A program made the position numbers and the translations under genes. Below are positions 27,310 through 37,284 of a DNA stretch of 64,000 nt, one piece after another (the first letter of the stretch is position 1; every line of letters begins with the position of its first letter). Source of the DNA: Prostheceraeus crozeri (lineage: Eukaryota; Platyhelminthes; Polycladida; Euryleptidae); assembly GCA_907163375.1 (NCBI GenBank), contig CAJQUW010011278.1:102727-166726 (forward strand), given 5' to 3'. The notes beneath the pieces were generated by a model. It was not told where the DNA came from. It did not search any database and saw only the letters and a list, made by a program, of their open reading frames with translations.

Positions 27310-28470
27310 TTTGGAATTTGGTATTTTACATATATACATAAGCCTTATATTGTGAGACATGATAATATGTCCATATTGGAAACCACTGTTTGTAGCATAA
27401 AGCTAACAGAATTGCTTGTCAAGTAATTATGCGCAGTGTTTGAAGCATATATTGATATTATTCGTGAAATAATGCAGTCTCGTAGGAATGAATATGTTAT
27501 CTGCATCTTCTTTTGTACTTTGACAATTATATATATGTGATTAGAATTGATTAGAAGGATGCCTCATTTCGGAAGAATTTGACAAGAATTCTATATTTTC
27601 TAAGAGTACAATTTTGAATGTCACGTTTTTTATGTTATTTCATAAGCCAAATTTGATACAATTTGGATTGCTTATCACAAATACATAGAAACTAAGAGTT
27701 ACAAATAATAAAAATCGTGACTGCAATAATTTTGCAGCAATTTCAAAAGTATTTCTCCGAATGTCATGAATTTCAAGGTACAAAATGGGTGAACTTTCTA
27801 ATGGTGACAACAATTTGCTTAACTCACTCATCATCATTCTGTAAATAGCAAATCAAAATCTTATATTACCAGCTTAAACATATTTTTGAAATTTCTGACA
27901 GTTTATCGAATTTTAGCTAAATCTCCTTAATGATTGCTGAGTTCAAAAAAGTAGAAAAACGTTTATTTAATGAAAAAAGCTGAAGCTATTTGTAATATTC
28001 GACTTTTCGGAGCCACTCAGTTTCATCACGGGATCTTTCTTTAAATAGACGGTTTTTACTTTAAGTTGGGAATGCTCATCATTTCCAATTCATACACCGA
28101 GATCATGTGAATTTGTCTTGAAAATAATTTCATGCGATTGAAAATAGAAAGACGGTAGCATCATTGAGGAATTAACATCGGTAAATTGTTTCTGGTTTGC
28201 AGATATCTATTCACAGTAAACCTTCATTTCAGATAATTTGTGTCCGAATACGGAAATGTGATTTAAAGGAATAAACTCATTACGGTGTCCCATGACATTC
28301 TGATGCATTATGAGACATTTTGCGTGATCAGAGACCTTTGATGCGTGTGCTCCGCATTCATGCACCTGTCATGAAACGGTATACCGGTGACAATGTGCCG
28401 TGAATCTCTGCAATGTATCGCGCATTATGCATGTGTCAAGTTCCATTTAATTCTTGAAGTTCTATTTAAT
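27310..28470. other. Unassigned AT-rich DNA
   Basis: No recognised gene or element. Confidence 0.4.
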
Positions 28471-28499
28471 GAGTGTCAGCAATATTGACAGTAGCTGGC

Positions 28500-28690
28500 A
28501 AATTCACTGCGTAGAATGCGGTTGCTTTCCAATTCATGAATCCCACAGAAATTCGACACTATAATATTGAAAGACAAGAAGGGACACGCACGCTGAAAAC
28601 GCCATTGCGCCGTGGACATGCATTTTCATGAAAACCCTACCTAAACGATTATGGCTTCCAGTGGTTAGGTCGTACCATCTTGTCAGCCTA
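28500..28690 (-). repeat. Fragment related to the TTAA element interior
   Basis: On the minus strand this resembles 22,540-22,740. Shared landmarks are a CATGA...CGCATGTCCACG-like stretch and AGTGTCGRATTTCTRTGG. It indicates that the internal sequence of the 22,351-25,126 element exists elsewhere as a decayed copy. Confidence 0.45.
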
Positions 28691-28906
28691 CTTAGTAAAA
28701 AGTCAGTGATGATATCACTTCTCTTTAAATATATATAATCCTTTGATAGAATAGCACACGAGGCATCGCCTTACACCACAAACCTGCAAACATAGAAATT
28801 GATAACAATAATTCCTCTAGAATGGAAGAAACGCTTCAGCAATACACGATAGTGGCACAAGAATCGCACGCATTTTCACTTAGACACTGCATCACTGGGT
28901 TAGAAT

Positions 28907-29614
28907 CAGGAATGCGGAGTTCTATCATTTTGATAGGACTCTGACTCCGACTCCGGGTGGCAAGTATATAAAGCCTAGTTTTTTGAAAAATTAACTGGTA
29001 ACCTATAACTGATCATTATTAGCTTACCTGAACCTATTTTTAGTGATCATTGCTGTATCAATTATCAATCATTTTCGATGAAAGTTTATCAAATGTTGCT
29101 TTCAGTTGCATTCATGCGACTCGGCCCCTCCCATTTTGTTGATGTGTGCTTCACACGGTTTTTCTCCAGTCTCTACCAGACAGGAAAATCTCCCATCCTT
29201 CTCCAAAAAATGTGAGTACACTTTCGATTTTAATATGCGCTTTAGAGGAGCCATCACACACGATTAACAAGAGGTGATGATCTCAAACAAACTACATGTA
29301 ATATTTTACTTTTGTCTCTGATGTGACCTTTGGCGCGTAGGTGTGATCGAGACTAGGAAGGCTTGTCTTCTCTACTAAATCACCGGGTGAAAATACAATC
29401 CTCTTTTCACTATCACGGTTCATTCCCTCAACTATTACAAACTTTGCATGCACTGCTGTCTCTGTACTTTTGTTTGACGGAGAAAGTAGTTGACATCAAG
29501 ACAGTGACAGCCATGCACGAGGATAAATAACTTGTTTGTATTATATTTCAGGTCTACTTATAGGCTGGAGTCCGGAGTCCTATCATTTGATATGACTCCG
29601 ACTCCGCATCCCTG
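28907..29614. mobile_element. hAT-type MITE, copy B (708 bp)
   Basis: Same family as 24,337-25,107, sharing the CAGG(G/A)ATGCGGAGT terminus, the CTGACTCCGACTCCG subterminal block and long internal stretches such as ATCATTTTCGATGAAAG. Flanked by a perfect 8-bp duplication GTTAGAAT (28,899-28,906 and 29,615-29,622). Non-coding. The divergence between the two copies, visible throughout, indicates independent older insertions. Confidence 0.85.
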
Positions 29615-29943
29615 GTTAGAATCCGTCACATTGTGCAATTCTAAACTTTTCATTGGCTCCTCATGCCGCAATTAACAGCTGCAGAAGTCGATAATAAGTC
29701 CTCAAAGTCACCAGAAGTAGTTTTCATATTGATGATAAACTAATATTTTGTAAACTATAAAACTATAAACTTATTGATGATAAACTAAACTTTTTCTTAA
29801 GATTGGATACCGTTTTTCTTTCATCGAATACGTTTTCAATAAGTGTGATACTTATAACCCTAAGCCTGATGATACTAAAGTTTCTATCTATTGGAAGCTA
29901 CCGTATGATAAATACCGTATAAGCTACCGTATAAGAAATATCG

Positions 29944-30285
29944 ATGAAGATTCATAGAATAGATTCCATTTTAAAAATTAGTCGTTTAAAGATAGCTTAC
30001 AATACATACAAATCACAACATTTATGTCGCTATAATGATCCTATCCCTTTTAACGAGCATTCCTCCTTAATTTATAGATACAGTTGTGAGCACTGTCAAG
30101 AGTGCTACATCGGGGAAACTCGTCGCCATCTCTATACCAGGATCAAGGAACACATTAATGGCAGACCAGCCTCTGAAATTTCTCTTCATGAGCACTTCCC
30201 AAATGAAAAGTCGTTCTCTATTTTATTACATACTAATTGCACTCGTATTGGAGAAGCTTTATTGTTTAAATCATACAAAAAATAA
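29944..30285 (+). CDS. Penelope-like element C-terminal GIY-YIG nuclease (5'-truncated)
   Basis: A 113-codon open frame encodes the GIY-YIG endonuclease that cuts target DNA for Penelope-like retroelements. Visible motifs are LIYRYSCEHC (a Cys pair typical of PLE nucleases), CYIGETRRHLYTRIKEH (the Y, R and H positions of GIY-YIG) and GEALLFKSYK carrying the probable metal-binding Glu. The reverse transcriptase that should precede it is missing. Upstream sequence gives only short fragments such as VSIYWKLPY. The ORF itself has no break. About 200 bp of likely 3' UTR follow, with an AATAAA near 30,480. Confidence 0.75.
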   Translation: MKIHRIDSILKISRLKIAYNTYKSQHLCRYNDPIPFNEHSSLIYRYSCEHCQECYIGETRRHLYTRIKEHINGRPASEISLHEHFPNEKSFSILLHTNCTRIGEALLFKSYKK

Positions 30286-30515
30286 CAATAGAAACTCATG
30301 AATACCCAAACCGAGTCATTTCAGTTGCTATTATTTTGAAGTTGTTTTTCTTTGTTATTTGTTATGCCTGTTAGCGCTCATTTTGAATGAACTCTTGGAT
30401 GTATTTAAGTCTTTTCACATGTATCACTGTTGCTGTTCACTGACGATGGTACGTTTCACGTATTGAAACATGTATGACAATAAACGTATTTGATCATGCA
30501 AACTAATTCCATCAC
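30286..30515 (+). mobile_element. Probable 3' end of the same Penelope-like element
   Basis: The sequence after the nuclease ORF contains CTGACGATGGTACGTTTCAC and an AATAAACG signal. A short 'GATG...GAAAC'-type motif is usual just before the 3' end of PLE families. The exact end is not defined. Confidence 0.4.
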
Positions 30516-30959
30516 CAGTTATTGATTTGACAAAGTCAATTCAGCATTTAAACAAATTGTGGAACTTACACAATTTGCATTAACTACAATTAGAAACAAT
30601 TTAATACACAATTACGCATTAAGTGCAGTAATTGTATAGAAAATCAAAAAATGCATTTTTTGGAATAAAAATGTAGTCTTAGGCCCAGTGTAAAGTTAAT
30701 GGGTTCTATAGAACTGCAGCTCATGTTCGACACTGACTATTTTGGCAGAGGCAGCAAGGAAATCAACGAAAAGGTCCTGACCCTCTTAGTGCCCCCTGTA
30801 GTGTTTTGTATACGCCCCCTTTCTAAAAGTCTGAGCATGTGTGCTTACTCAACTGTAAGTCATCTTTCCAACTTCAAACAACATGCGGAATAATGTCCCT
30901 GTGATGTCGAGTATTAACTGAATTACATGTACATGCGATTGTTAAGAAATTAGGTATTC

Positions 30960-31700
30960 AAAGGAGACAAAGCAGCAGTACTCCTATCGGCGCAACCTGG
31001 GCTGCGGGTTGCGGGCCAGGTCGTCCGTATCAAACTCTGATGTGAGCAAATAACTATCATCAGAGCTCTCTCTACCCTTCCGTATGTTCACTTACAGCAT
31101 AGATGATGGGAAGGGGCACCGGAATGGCACCCCGCCGCCTGTGTCCCCTCCTCTCCGTCCTCGCGCTGTTGGCGTAGTCGCGGAAAAGAGGGTCTGGTTC
31201 AGATCGCGCATAAGAAGCCGTCGTGAAGGAGTTCGAAAGAAGCGCTGAGCAATGTCGGTATGACAGAGCAAGTGCGGACTCGGCTAGACGTTCCCCATAG
31301 GCAGCTCAGGCGCGAATCACACGTTAGTTCCGATTTCTCGACTCGATGGCGATCTCCTGGGGCGAGCGACAGGCGCAGTTGTCTGTCCCACTGTGATTTC
31401 TTGTTGATACACATGCAAACCACCAGAGATGGGATCAAAGCGACAACGGGAGTCAGTCAGACAGACAGGGGGAAATCATGAAAGAGGAACCTGCTACTGC
31501 ACGCCCTCTGGCCATGATATATTTGCACCGATCCCTAATGTAACGAGAATAGTGTCCACTTGCGTTAAAATCATGTACCCACCAGAGGTTCATCTTCTCA
31601 GAGACATGGAATTCTAGGTAACAACACCTGGAATGGACACTGCGCGATTCCCTACTCCTGGCTGTACGGTCAGAGGCCATTGAAAACGGCATCATGCACT
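30960..31700 (-). other. CpG-rich patch, possible 5' exon of a host gene
   Basis: About 700 bp are markedly GC- and CpG-rich against AT-rich surroundings. On the minus strand a Met codon near 31,210 opens about 38 codons (MRDLNQTLFS..., with an N-Q-T sequon) that run to a strong GTAAGT donor near 31,095. An in-frame stop precedes the Met. That arrangement suits a 5' UTR plus first coding exon, but I recognise neither protein nor promoter, and plus-strand frames are also open. Confidence in a gene is low; confidence in the composition shift is high. Confidence 0.3.
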
Positions 31701-32870
31701 GATGGAAGAATTTGATAATTGTTTATTGACCGTTAGCGCTTGTCATTGACTCCTGCTCATTGTTTTCAGCTGTCTTTAGATGAGGGTAAATCCATTTTAT
31801 ATAGCAACATTTGTCAAAAAGCGTGTCTTCCGTCGCTAAAATCATTCGTTCTAAACTGATTTTCACGACTTTTTTTTCATCTTGATCCTTAGGATCTCTT
31901 CTTTTCGGTCATGACAACTTCAAATCATGCCAGAAAAAGTTTTCTTTATGAAAAATTTAGCTCAAAGCAGAAAAAGTGCCAAAAAGTCTGTCCCCAGCAT
32001 AGGTACTTAGGGAAGAAATTTCGTTGTGATCTACTTAAATTATACATATAAAGCTATGTATCGTGTGAAAGGGCGTGAACCGGACTTTCAACCAGACTAG
32101 AATTCAAGATTGCATTTACATATATTTGGGATTTTTCTTCAATTAGCCTTCGTCCCCTAAAAATTGTCCTCTGACCGATACCATTTTTTTGTCCTCTGAC
32201 CGATGCACATTTCTCAACTTAGAAATGATGTTTTTACTTTCTTTGTACGACGAAATACATCATTTGTGAGTCTAGTTGCTGTATCAAAAGGAAAAAATCA
32301 ACTATGGATCATTACAGTTGAGCAATTGTTAATTAAAAAAATGACCTATTTTCTTTCGACCAGACTTTTTGATTTTTCTCAAAATTTCAATTTGATGCTG
32401 GAACCACATTTTTATCCGGATTTCATGAAAGCTCACAGAATTATCAAGAATCATAATGTAATCATGCATGGAAAATTTTTTTGAAAAGACAATGATTATC
32501 ATTTTCAAAATCTCGTAAAACGGCCAAAATGTCCATCTGACCGAGACCACAAAATTATTGGTCAGAAGACACCAGTAATATATAGTGCAAATACAGAACT
32601 TGTAGAAATACTCATTTGGTGTGTTCGCCACTATGGTTTTCGAATTCAGCGCGAAAAATTGACCATGTATGCAAATTTTCAAAGAAAACGAAGTTGCAAA
32701 GTTGAAAAGACAAAATTTGCCCAAAATGTTGTGTAAAATGGATTTACCCATGATACAGATAAAAGATTACCTTAGCTATGTGGCTGGCAAGCGGAGATTA
32801 GAGTGGCTTAAATGTTCGATCAATCGGTTAAGATTTTTGAATTCAATATGTCATAATAATTAAAGACTGC
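31701..32870. other. Unassigned AT-rich DNA with a small repeated phrase
   Basis: The phrase GTCCTCTGACCGAT occurs twice (about 32,167 and 32,192), with a looser third copy near 32,530. Overlapping open frames at 32,203-32,751 are Ile/Phe/Lys-rich and match nothing. Confidence 0.35.
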
Positions 32871-32875
32871 AAAAA

Positions 32876-33170
32876 TATGATTTGCCCATTAAAATTGCTC
32901 ACGCTCATAATAAACGGTTGTCTAAGTATCTTAATAAGAAGAAATATAGATATAGTTGTGATTATCATATGTAAGATAAATTCGAAGTCTATAAGTAGGC
33001 CCACAAGTGCCAATTTAGGAACGAATGTTATATTGGAAAAACTGCTCGCAAGAGGCACAGTGAACATGAAAGAGTGATAAATAAAAGTGATAAACTAAAT
33101 AGAAAATTAGCGGTGCCAAAGCATAACTCATTGTTTCATTTTGTATCTATCTCAAAGACATGAGCACTTA
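32876..33170 (+). pseudogene. Third GIY-YIG remnant of a Penelope-like element
   Basis: Plus-strand frames give LPIKIAHAHNKRLSKYLNKK followed by YRYSCDYH, then in a second frame NECYIGKTARKRHSEHERV. This is the start of a PLE GIY-YIG domain with at least one frame break and one stop between the two parts. No reverse transcriptase is visible upstream. It clusters with the remnants at 26,893 and 29,944 but differs from both in sequence. Confidence 0.5.
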
Positions 33171-33557
33171 TCATTTTGCAATCTAAATCGTGAACCGGTA
33201 AAATCATCAATGTGATTCGCTCAAAACTTCGAATCGGTAACTCACTGATCACAGAGCGACAAAGGGTAAGAATTTCAGTTATCATTACATGTATGCAACC
33301 TCTTCTTAATGTATCCATTCTCGTCCTCATTTTTGTTCAAAATAGAAAAATTGCATGTTGTCACTTTGTTACTATTTACATTTGAAATAAGACAACTTCA
33401 AAAAGACTCAATATACAGTATGCATGTAGTTGCATGCGTGCATTCTTTCATACGCTGTCTGCTAGAAAAGTATCTTGAGTTTGAATCAACAATAATCAAA
33501 AAACTTTTGATCAAATTCACTGCAACCATGTTTCTGTAGTTTGCGATAAACACAAAA

Positions 33558-36257
33558 CATTGAGTAAGTAAATTAGGTAAAGTAACAACTCAGTATTAAT
33601 TAAATACCCAATGTGTATACAGTTTCGATTTTACTAAATGAACTCGAGTTGAACACAACTGGGTATATTGATACCAAATGTGAGATATCCAAATTTGACA
33701 GTTTTGAAGAAATTACAACGGAATTGACTGATCATGATAGTAATGCAGAAGGAATGATTGCAAAATCCTCCATGTCATGACAGCCTTGGAGAGGTAATGT
33801 TTGTTGAATTAGCAATTCGATAGTAAATGCTATTACTTTCATACTCAACCTCAAGAGTAATTTTCTTAACCCATTTAAGGCCGCCTATATAAATACCGGC
33901 AAATTTTCTGTATAAACGGTGGTAAGTATTTCTGAATGTTATAATTAAGAATAATATATGATGACCAGTTCAATACAATAACCCTTTCTTAAAAATTGAA
34001 GCCGTAACGATTTCGTTACGATGGCGTCATATGATGTCAAAATATACAAAGGCATGTTTTTTTCAAATGTAGCTTATGAATTGCTCCAAGCAATTCCTGT
34101 GCCGAAGAAATGAGTCATAGCTTCATCATAAAAGCTCTCAATCATATTTCAGAGGTATTTGTCGGATTGTGAATTAGCAAATTGAATCAAAGGCCTGCTT
34201 TATGATTCTTGTCGTTGCTGTTTGCTGTGAAATCGTTACCGTTGAAATGAGAACAAGTTATTATATTTTGAAATTCCTGTCAAGAAATTGATTATCTTAC
34301 TGCGTCGACTCCAAAGTCAAGTTAAAGTTGAAGAAGCCTCGGTAATTCGCAATGTCCACATCAAAAAAGAACACCAAGAAATGAACGCATTTGAGATTGT
34401 TCAGCATTATGTAGGCCTTAACAATTCTTTTGTCCTGGGTTGTCATTGGCTTCAGCCTCTAAGACCGATAAGACCATCGGTATAGGTATCAAGCATCTCA
34501 CAAAGATTCTCGCCCTAAAATGCATCCAGAGAATGCTTGTCCTATTTGTGAAGATGGGAATCACCGATATTTGCCATTTTATTGAAAAGTGATCATTCAA
34601 ATCATCTTTCGTTGCAATCTCACACTGCCCTACGATGTCACTAACCTCTGAGACATCGCTTGAGACACAGACCTCAGAGACACATAAACTTATCTTCAAC
34701 TCATCATCCTCAGAACTCTGGTGAAGCATTTACTTCTGGAGGTTTTGTGGCAACAGTCATGTGGCGTCATCGTCGGCATTAGGCCTATTGCATATTTCAG
34801 TCGATAGTAAGCAACAGCTTGGGTATTGTCCTCAGATAGCTGCATAGGTTGATGCACAATCCAGTTAGCCTTTATAGATATTTTAAACCAGTTTGCGCCA
34901 TCTCGAGCCGCTGGCGTGCCCTAGTAGGGCGAGACCCACTGTCTACGGCGAATGAAGTTTTGCATTGAAGTTTTTCGAGTCGGAGGACATCTGTGTATTC
35001 TATGCTCAGGCGAACTGGCACCCTGCAATGTTCATGCTTAAGCTATAAGTGGAAATGCTTGATATTTGATCTCTCTTTGACATTCGTTCGTACATGAGCC
35101 GACAAGTCTAATGTTGAGGAACGTGTAATGGCAATGGACTTCGGTTGGTTTTGTGATGGGAAAGCCATAGGCTAAAAATAGCAACAAGAATTACACACAT
35201 TTAGAAGAAACTAAGAGCGCAATATTCCAATGCAATTGTCGATCGTTTTTAGTATTCAACAAACACTAGTTTTGAAAAAAATTGACAGTACTCACCACCG
35301 TTAGCTTCATTTACACTGTTGTTGTTTTTGACATTTTGTATATCATATTACGCCAGTGTAACTAAAACGTTGCGGTTTCAAAAAATTGACATGCCATGTC
35401 ATGAATAAATATCTGATGAAGTATTGATTGCTATTTTCAGTATTATATGAATAATGAGATTACGCAAATCACATGGATAATAAATTACATGTGCACGTTC
35501 AGCCACTGTGTCTACCAGTATAGAAGCAGATTTTATGCCCAGTTTTTGTCTAATTTCGTGATCAAATATAAGCAACAAAAAGTGCTAATTTCTGAATTGG
35601 CGATAGTTTGCCTGAAAATATATGATAAATCATGTATGGCAATCAAAATAATGTATCATATGTCGCTAGGTGGATAAGACAGCAGACTCCGAAAAGTGTT
35701 GTAACGAAAACGCTACGATGGCGTCAAATGGGTTTCTTAAGCGTGATCATATCACAAACAACCTGCCACTGGTAGAGCAAAATAACATAATCAAAGAGAG
35801 TGATCATAATTGACTTTAAAAGATGTAATAATTGCGTTCACGTATTAGTATTCAGATTCAAGAAATGAAGCATACCTTTAGTGAATCATAAAATCATATC
35901 GATGAAAATGGAATTGAAAACTTGACATTTCAGCCAATAACTATTAAGAAAATGAGATATCAAGCTTTTAGATTAAGATGTGTTTCATGAAATTCCCTTG
36001 ATAATCAGCTTAAGTTCCGCTTAATCAAGATGTTTGTTAGCAAATATTTATTCCATTTGATATCCAACATATTTTATACTACTTATTTATATATTTGGTT
36101 TGTTGATAAAATTTAGCTCCTGAAAAGCTTTTCAAATAATTTTTTGGACCGCGGGGACGCAATCGCAACAAAAAATAAATCTTTTCATATAAAAATTTTA
36201 TTTCTATGCAGATACTTTTTCTGGTCGGCACTCTACCTACTATATACTAACTCTATG
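33558..36257 (+). repeat. Family MX repeat, copy 3, split by a 1,863-bp insertion
   Basis: The left half (33,558-33,869) and right half (35,741-36,257) align to consecutive parts of other MX copies. The right end gives the clearest terminal inverted repeat of the family: the complement of CTACCTACTATATACTAACT matches the CATAGAGT...GGTAGAGT start. Unfilled copies at 22,936 and 49,908 read straight through the TTTTCTTAAGCG target. Confidence 0.8.
33870..35732. mobile_element. Unclassified 1,863-bp DNA element nested in MX copy 3
   Basis: A perfect 8-bp duplication TTTCTTAA (33,862-33,869; 35,733-35,740) brackets it. The ends start CCCATTTAAGGCCGCC and, on the complement, CCCATTTGACGCCATCG. 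A subterminal GACGCCATCGTA..CG motif also appears inverted near 33,998-34,035. Only short frames occur inside, for example 34,418-34,729 on the minus strand with an acidic stretch SSDVSEVSDIVG. Although CCC after TTAA resembles piggyBac, the duplication is 8 bp and not TTAA. Confidence 0.7.
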
Positions 36258-36264
36258 ATACAAA

Positions 36265-36583
36265 TTATGTATTATACAGTGTGTTTCAAAAAGAATCATC
36301 CGATTTCGTTGGACAATATCTTTCCATTATACATGTGTCAACATAGAGCCTCGAAATATGTTTGAAATACTTGTAGAGTTTTGAAAATCACGTTATTAAG
36401 GGTTTTAAAGTACTTCATTCGTTGGCACGGCACAAATTTTCAAAATGACAATTTTTGGGCAAATTTTATTCACGAAATAAAATTTACAGTTGTCAAATTT
36501 GAATTCCTATTCTACCTAGCAAACATCCACAGGATAGCTCAGTTCGCGCCATGCGTTAGTATTTTGTTTGTTACTTCCGACAG
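36265..36583 (+). mobile_element. Possible single end of a truncated Tc1-like element
   Basis: After MX copy 3 the sequence CAGTGTGTTTCAAAAAGAAT resembles the start of IS630/Tc1-type termini, including the CAGTGTTCAAAAA end at 25,404. No transposase or opposite end is recognisable within 320 bp. Confidence 0.25.
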
Positions 36584-36756
36584 CAGGGTTGGAACCGGCC
36601 GGGTTTTTGGCGGCTTGGACGCGGCCGGCGTCATCAAATTCGTCCGGCCAGCGACCGGTATCTTGATAATCGGCCGGATTGTGGCCGGCTTATTAGAAAC
36701 CGGCTGGTCGGCAATGAGACTGTGGTTGGCGTCTCTATGCCAAGAAAATTGGTTAA

Positions 36757-36973
36757 GAAAATAAATAAATAAATGAACCTTGTTTATACTCGGTAGCACA
36801 TTAGGCACGTAGCCTTTCTTCCAAGTGGCCGAGTTGTTACTTATCCTACTCTCATTCTTTTTTGTGCTGAGTGTTTAGCAAGAATTCAGAATGTACCTAT
36901 CTTAAACGTCTTAGGTTTGAACCGTGGTCTCCCGGACACAGAGCGAACACTCTACCACAAGGCCACGGCGCCG
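36757..36973 (-). repeat. tRNA-derived SINE with (TTTA)n tail
   Basis: On the minus strand the head resembles a tRNA: GGCGCCGTGGCCTTGTGGTA carries an A-box-like TGGCCTTGTGG, and GGTTCAAACC at 36,914-36,923 is a B box with normal spacing. The body then runs to GGTTCATTTATTTATTTATT at 36,757-36,780. The head is not a functional tRNA because no balanced acceptor stem closes after the B box. RNA polymerase III promoter, anonymous body and simple-repeat tail define a SINE. Confidence 0.75.
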
Positions 36974-37284
36974 GTGATCGTCAGACACCGCTTTTTCAAC
37001 TTCAGCCATTAGACATTATTCAATTTCCATATTGCATGCATGAATGGTATATTTGCCCACCGGAACCGTGTTTAAGTGAGAGTTACCCATTACAACACTC
37101 GTACAATATCATAAAGTGCAATTTTTCGCACTTTGATAACATGTTTTTTGCGATGAGCAGAAATACGCCTAATGGCAGATTTGCTAATCTTATGAGCTGT
37201 AGGCCCACATTATTATTTATGATAATGCTAACTACATTTTCAAAGTCAATCAAAAGCCAGCAAATTGAAAACAACTGATCAAAA

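Noticed and set aside
32203-32751. Overlapping frames of 93 and 140 codons on opposite strands
   Set aside because: Phe/Ile/Lys-rich, no motifs; expected in AT-rich DNA.
33870-35732. piggyBac assignment from TTAA-CCC at the left junction
   Set aside because: The right junction and empty sites show an 8-bp duplication, TTTCTTAA, not TTAA alone.
36381-36808. 127-aa plus-strand and 89-aa minus-strand frames
   Set aside because: They run across the GC-rich CAGGGTTGGAACCGG terminus and into unrelated DNA; no family resemblance.
36900-36985. tRNA gene on the minus strand
   Set aside because: A and B boxes are present but the acceptor stem does not close and a SINE body with (TTTA)n tail follows.
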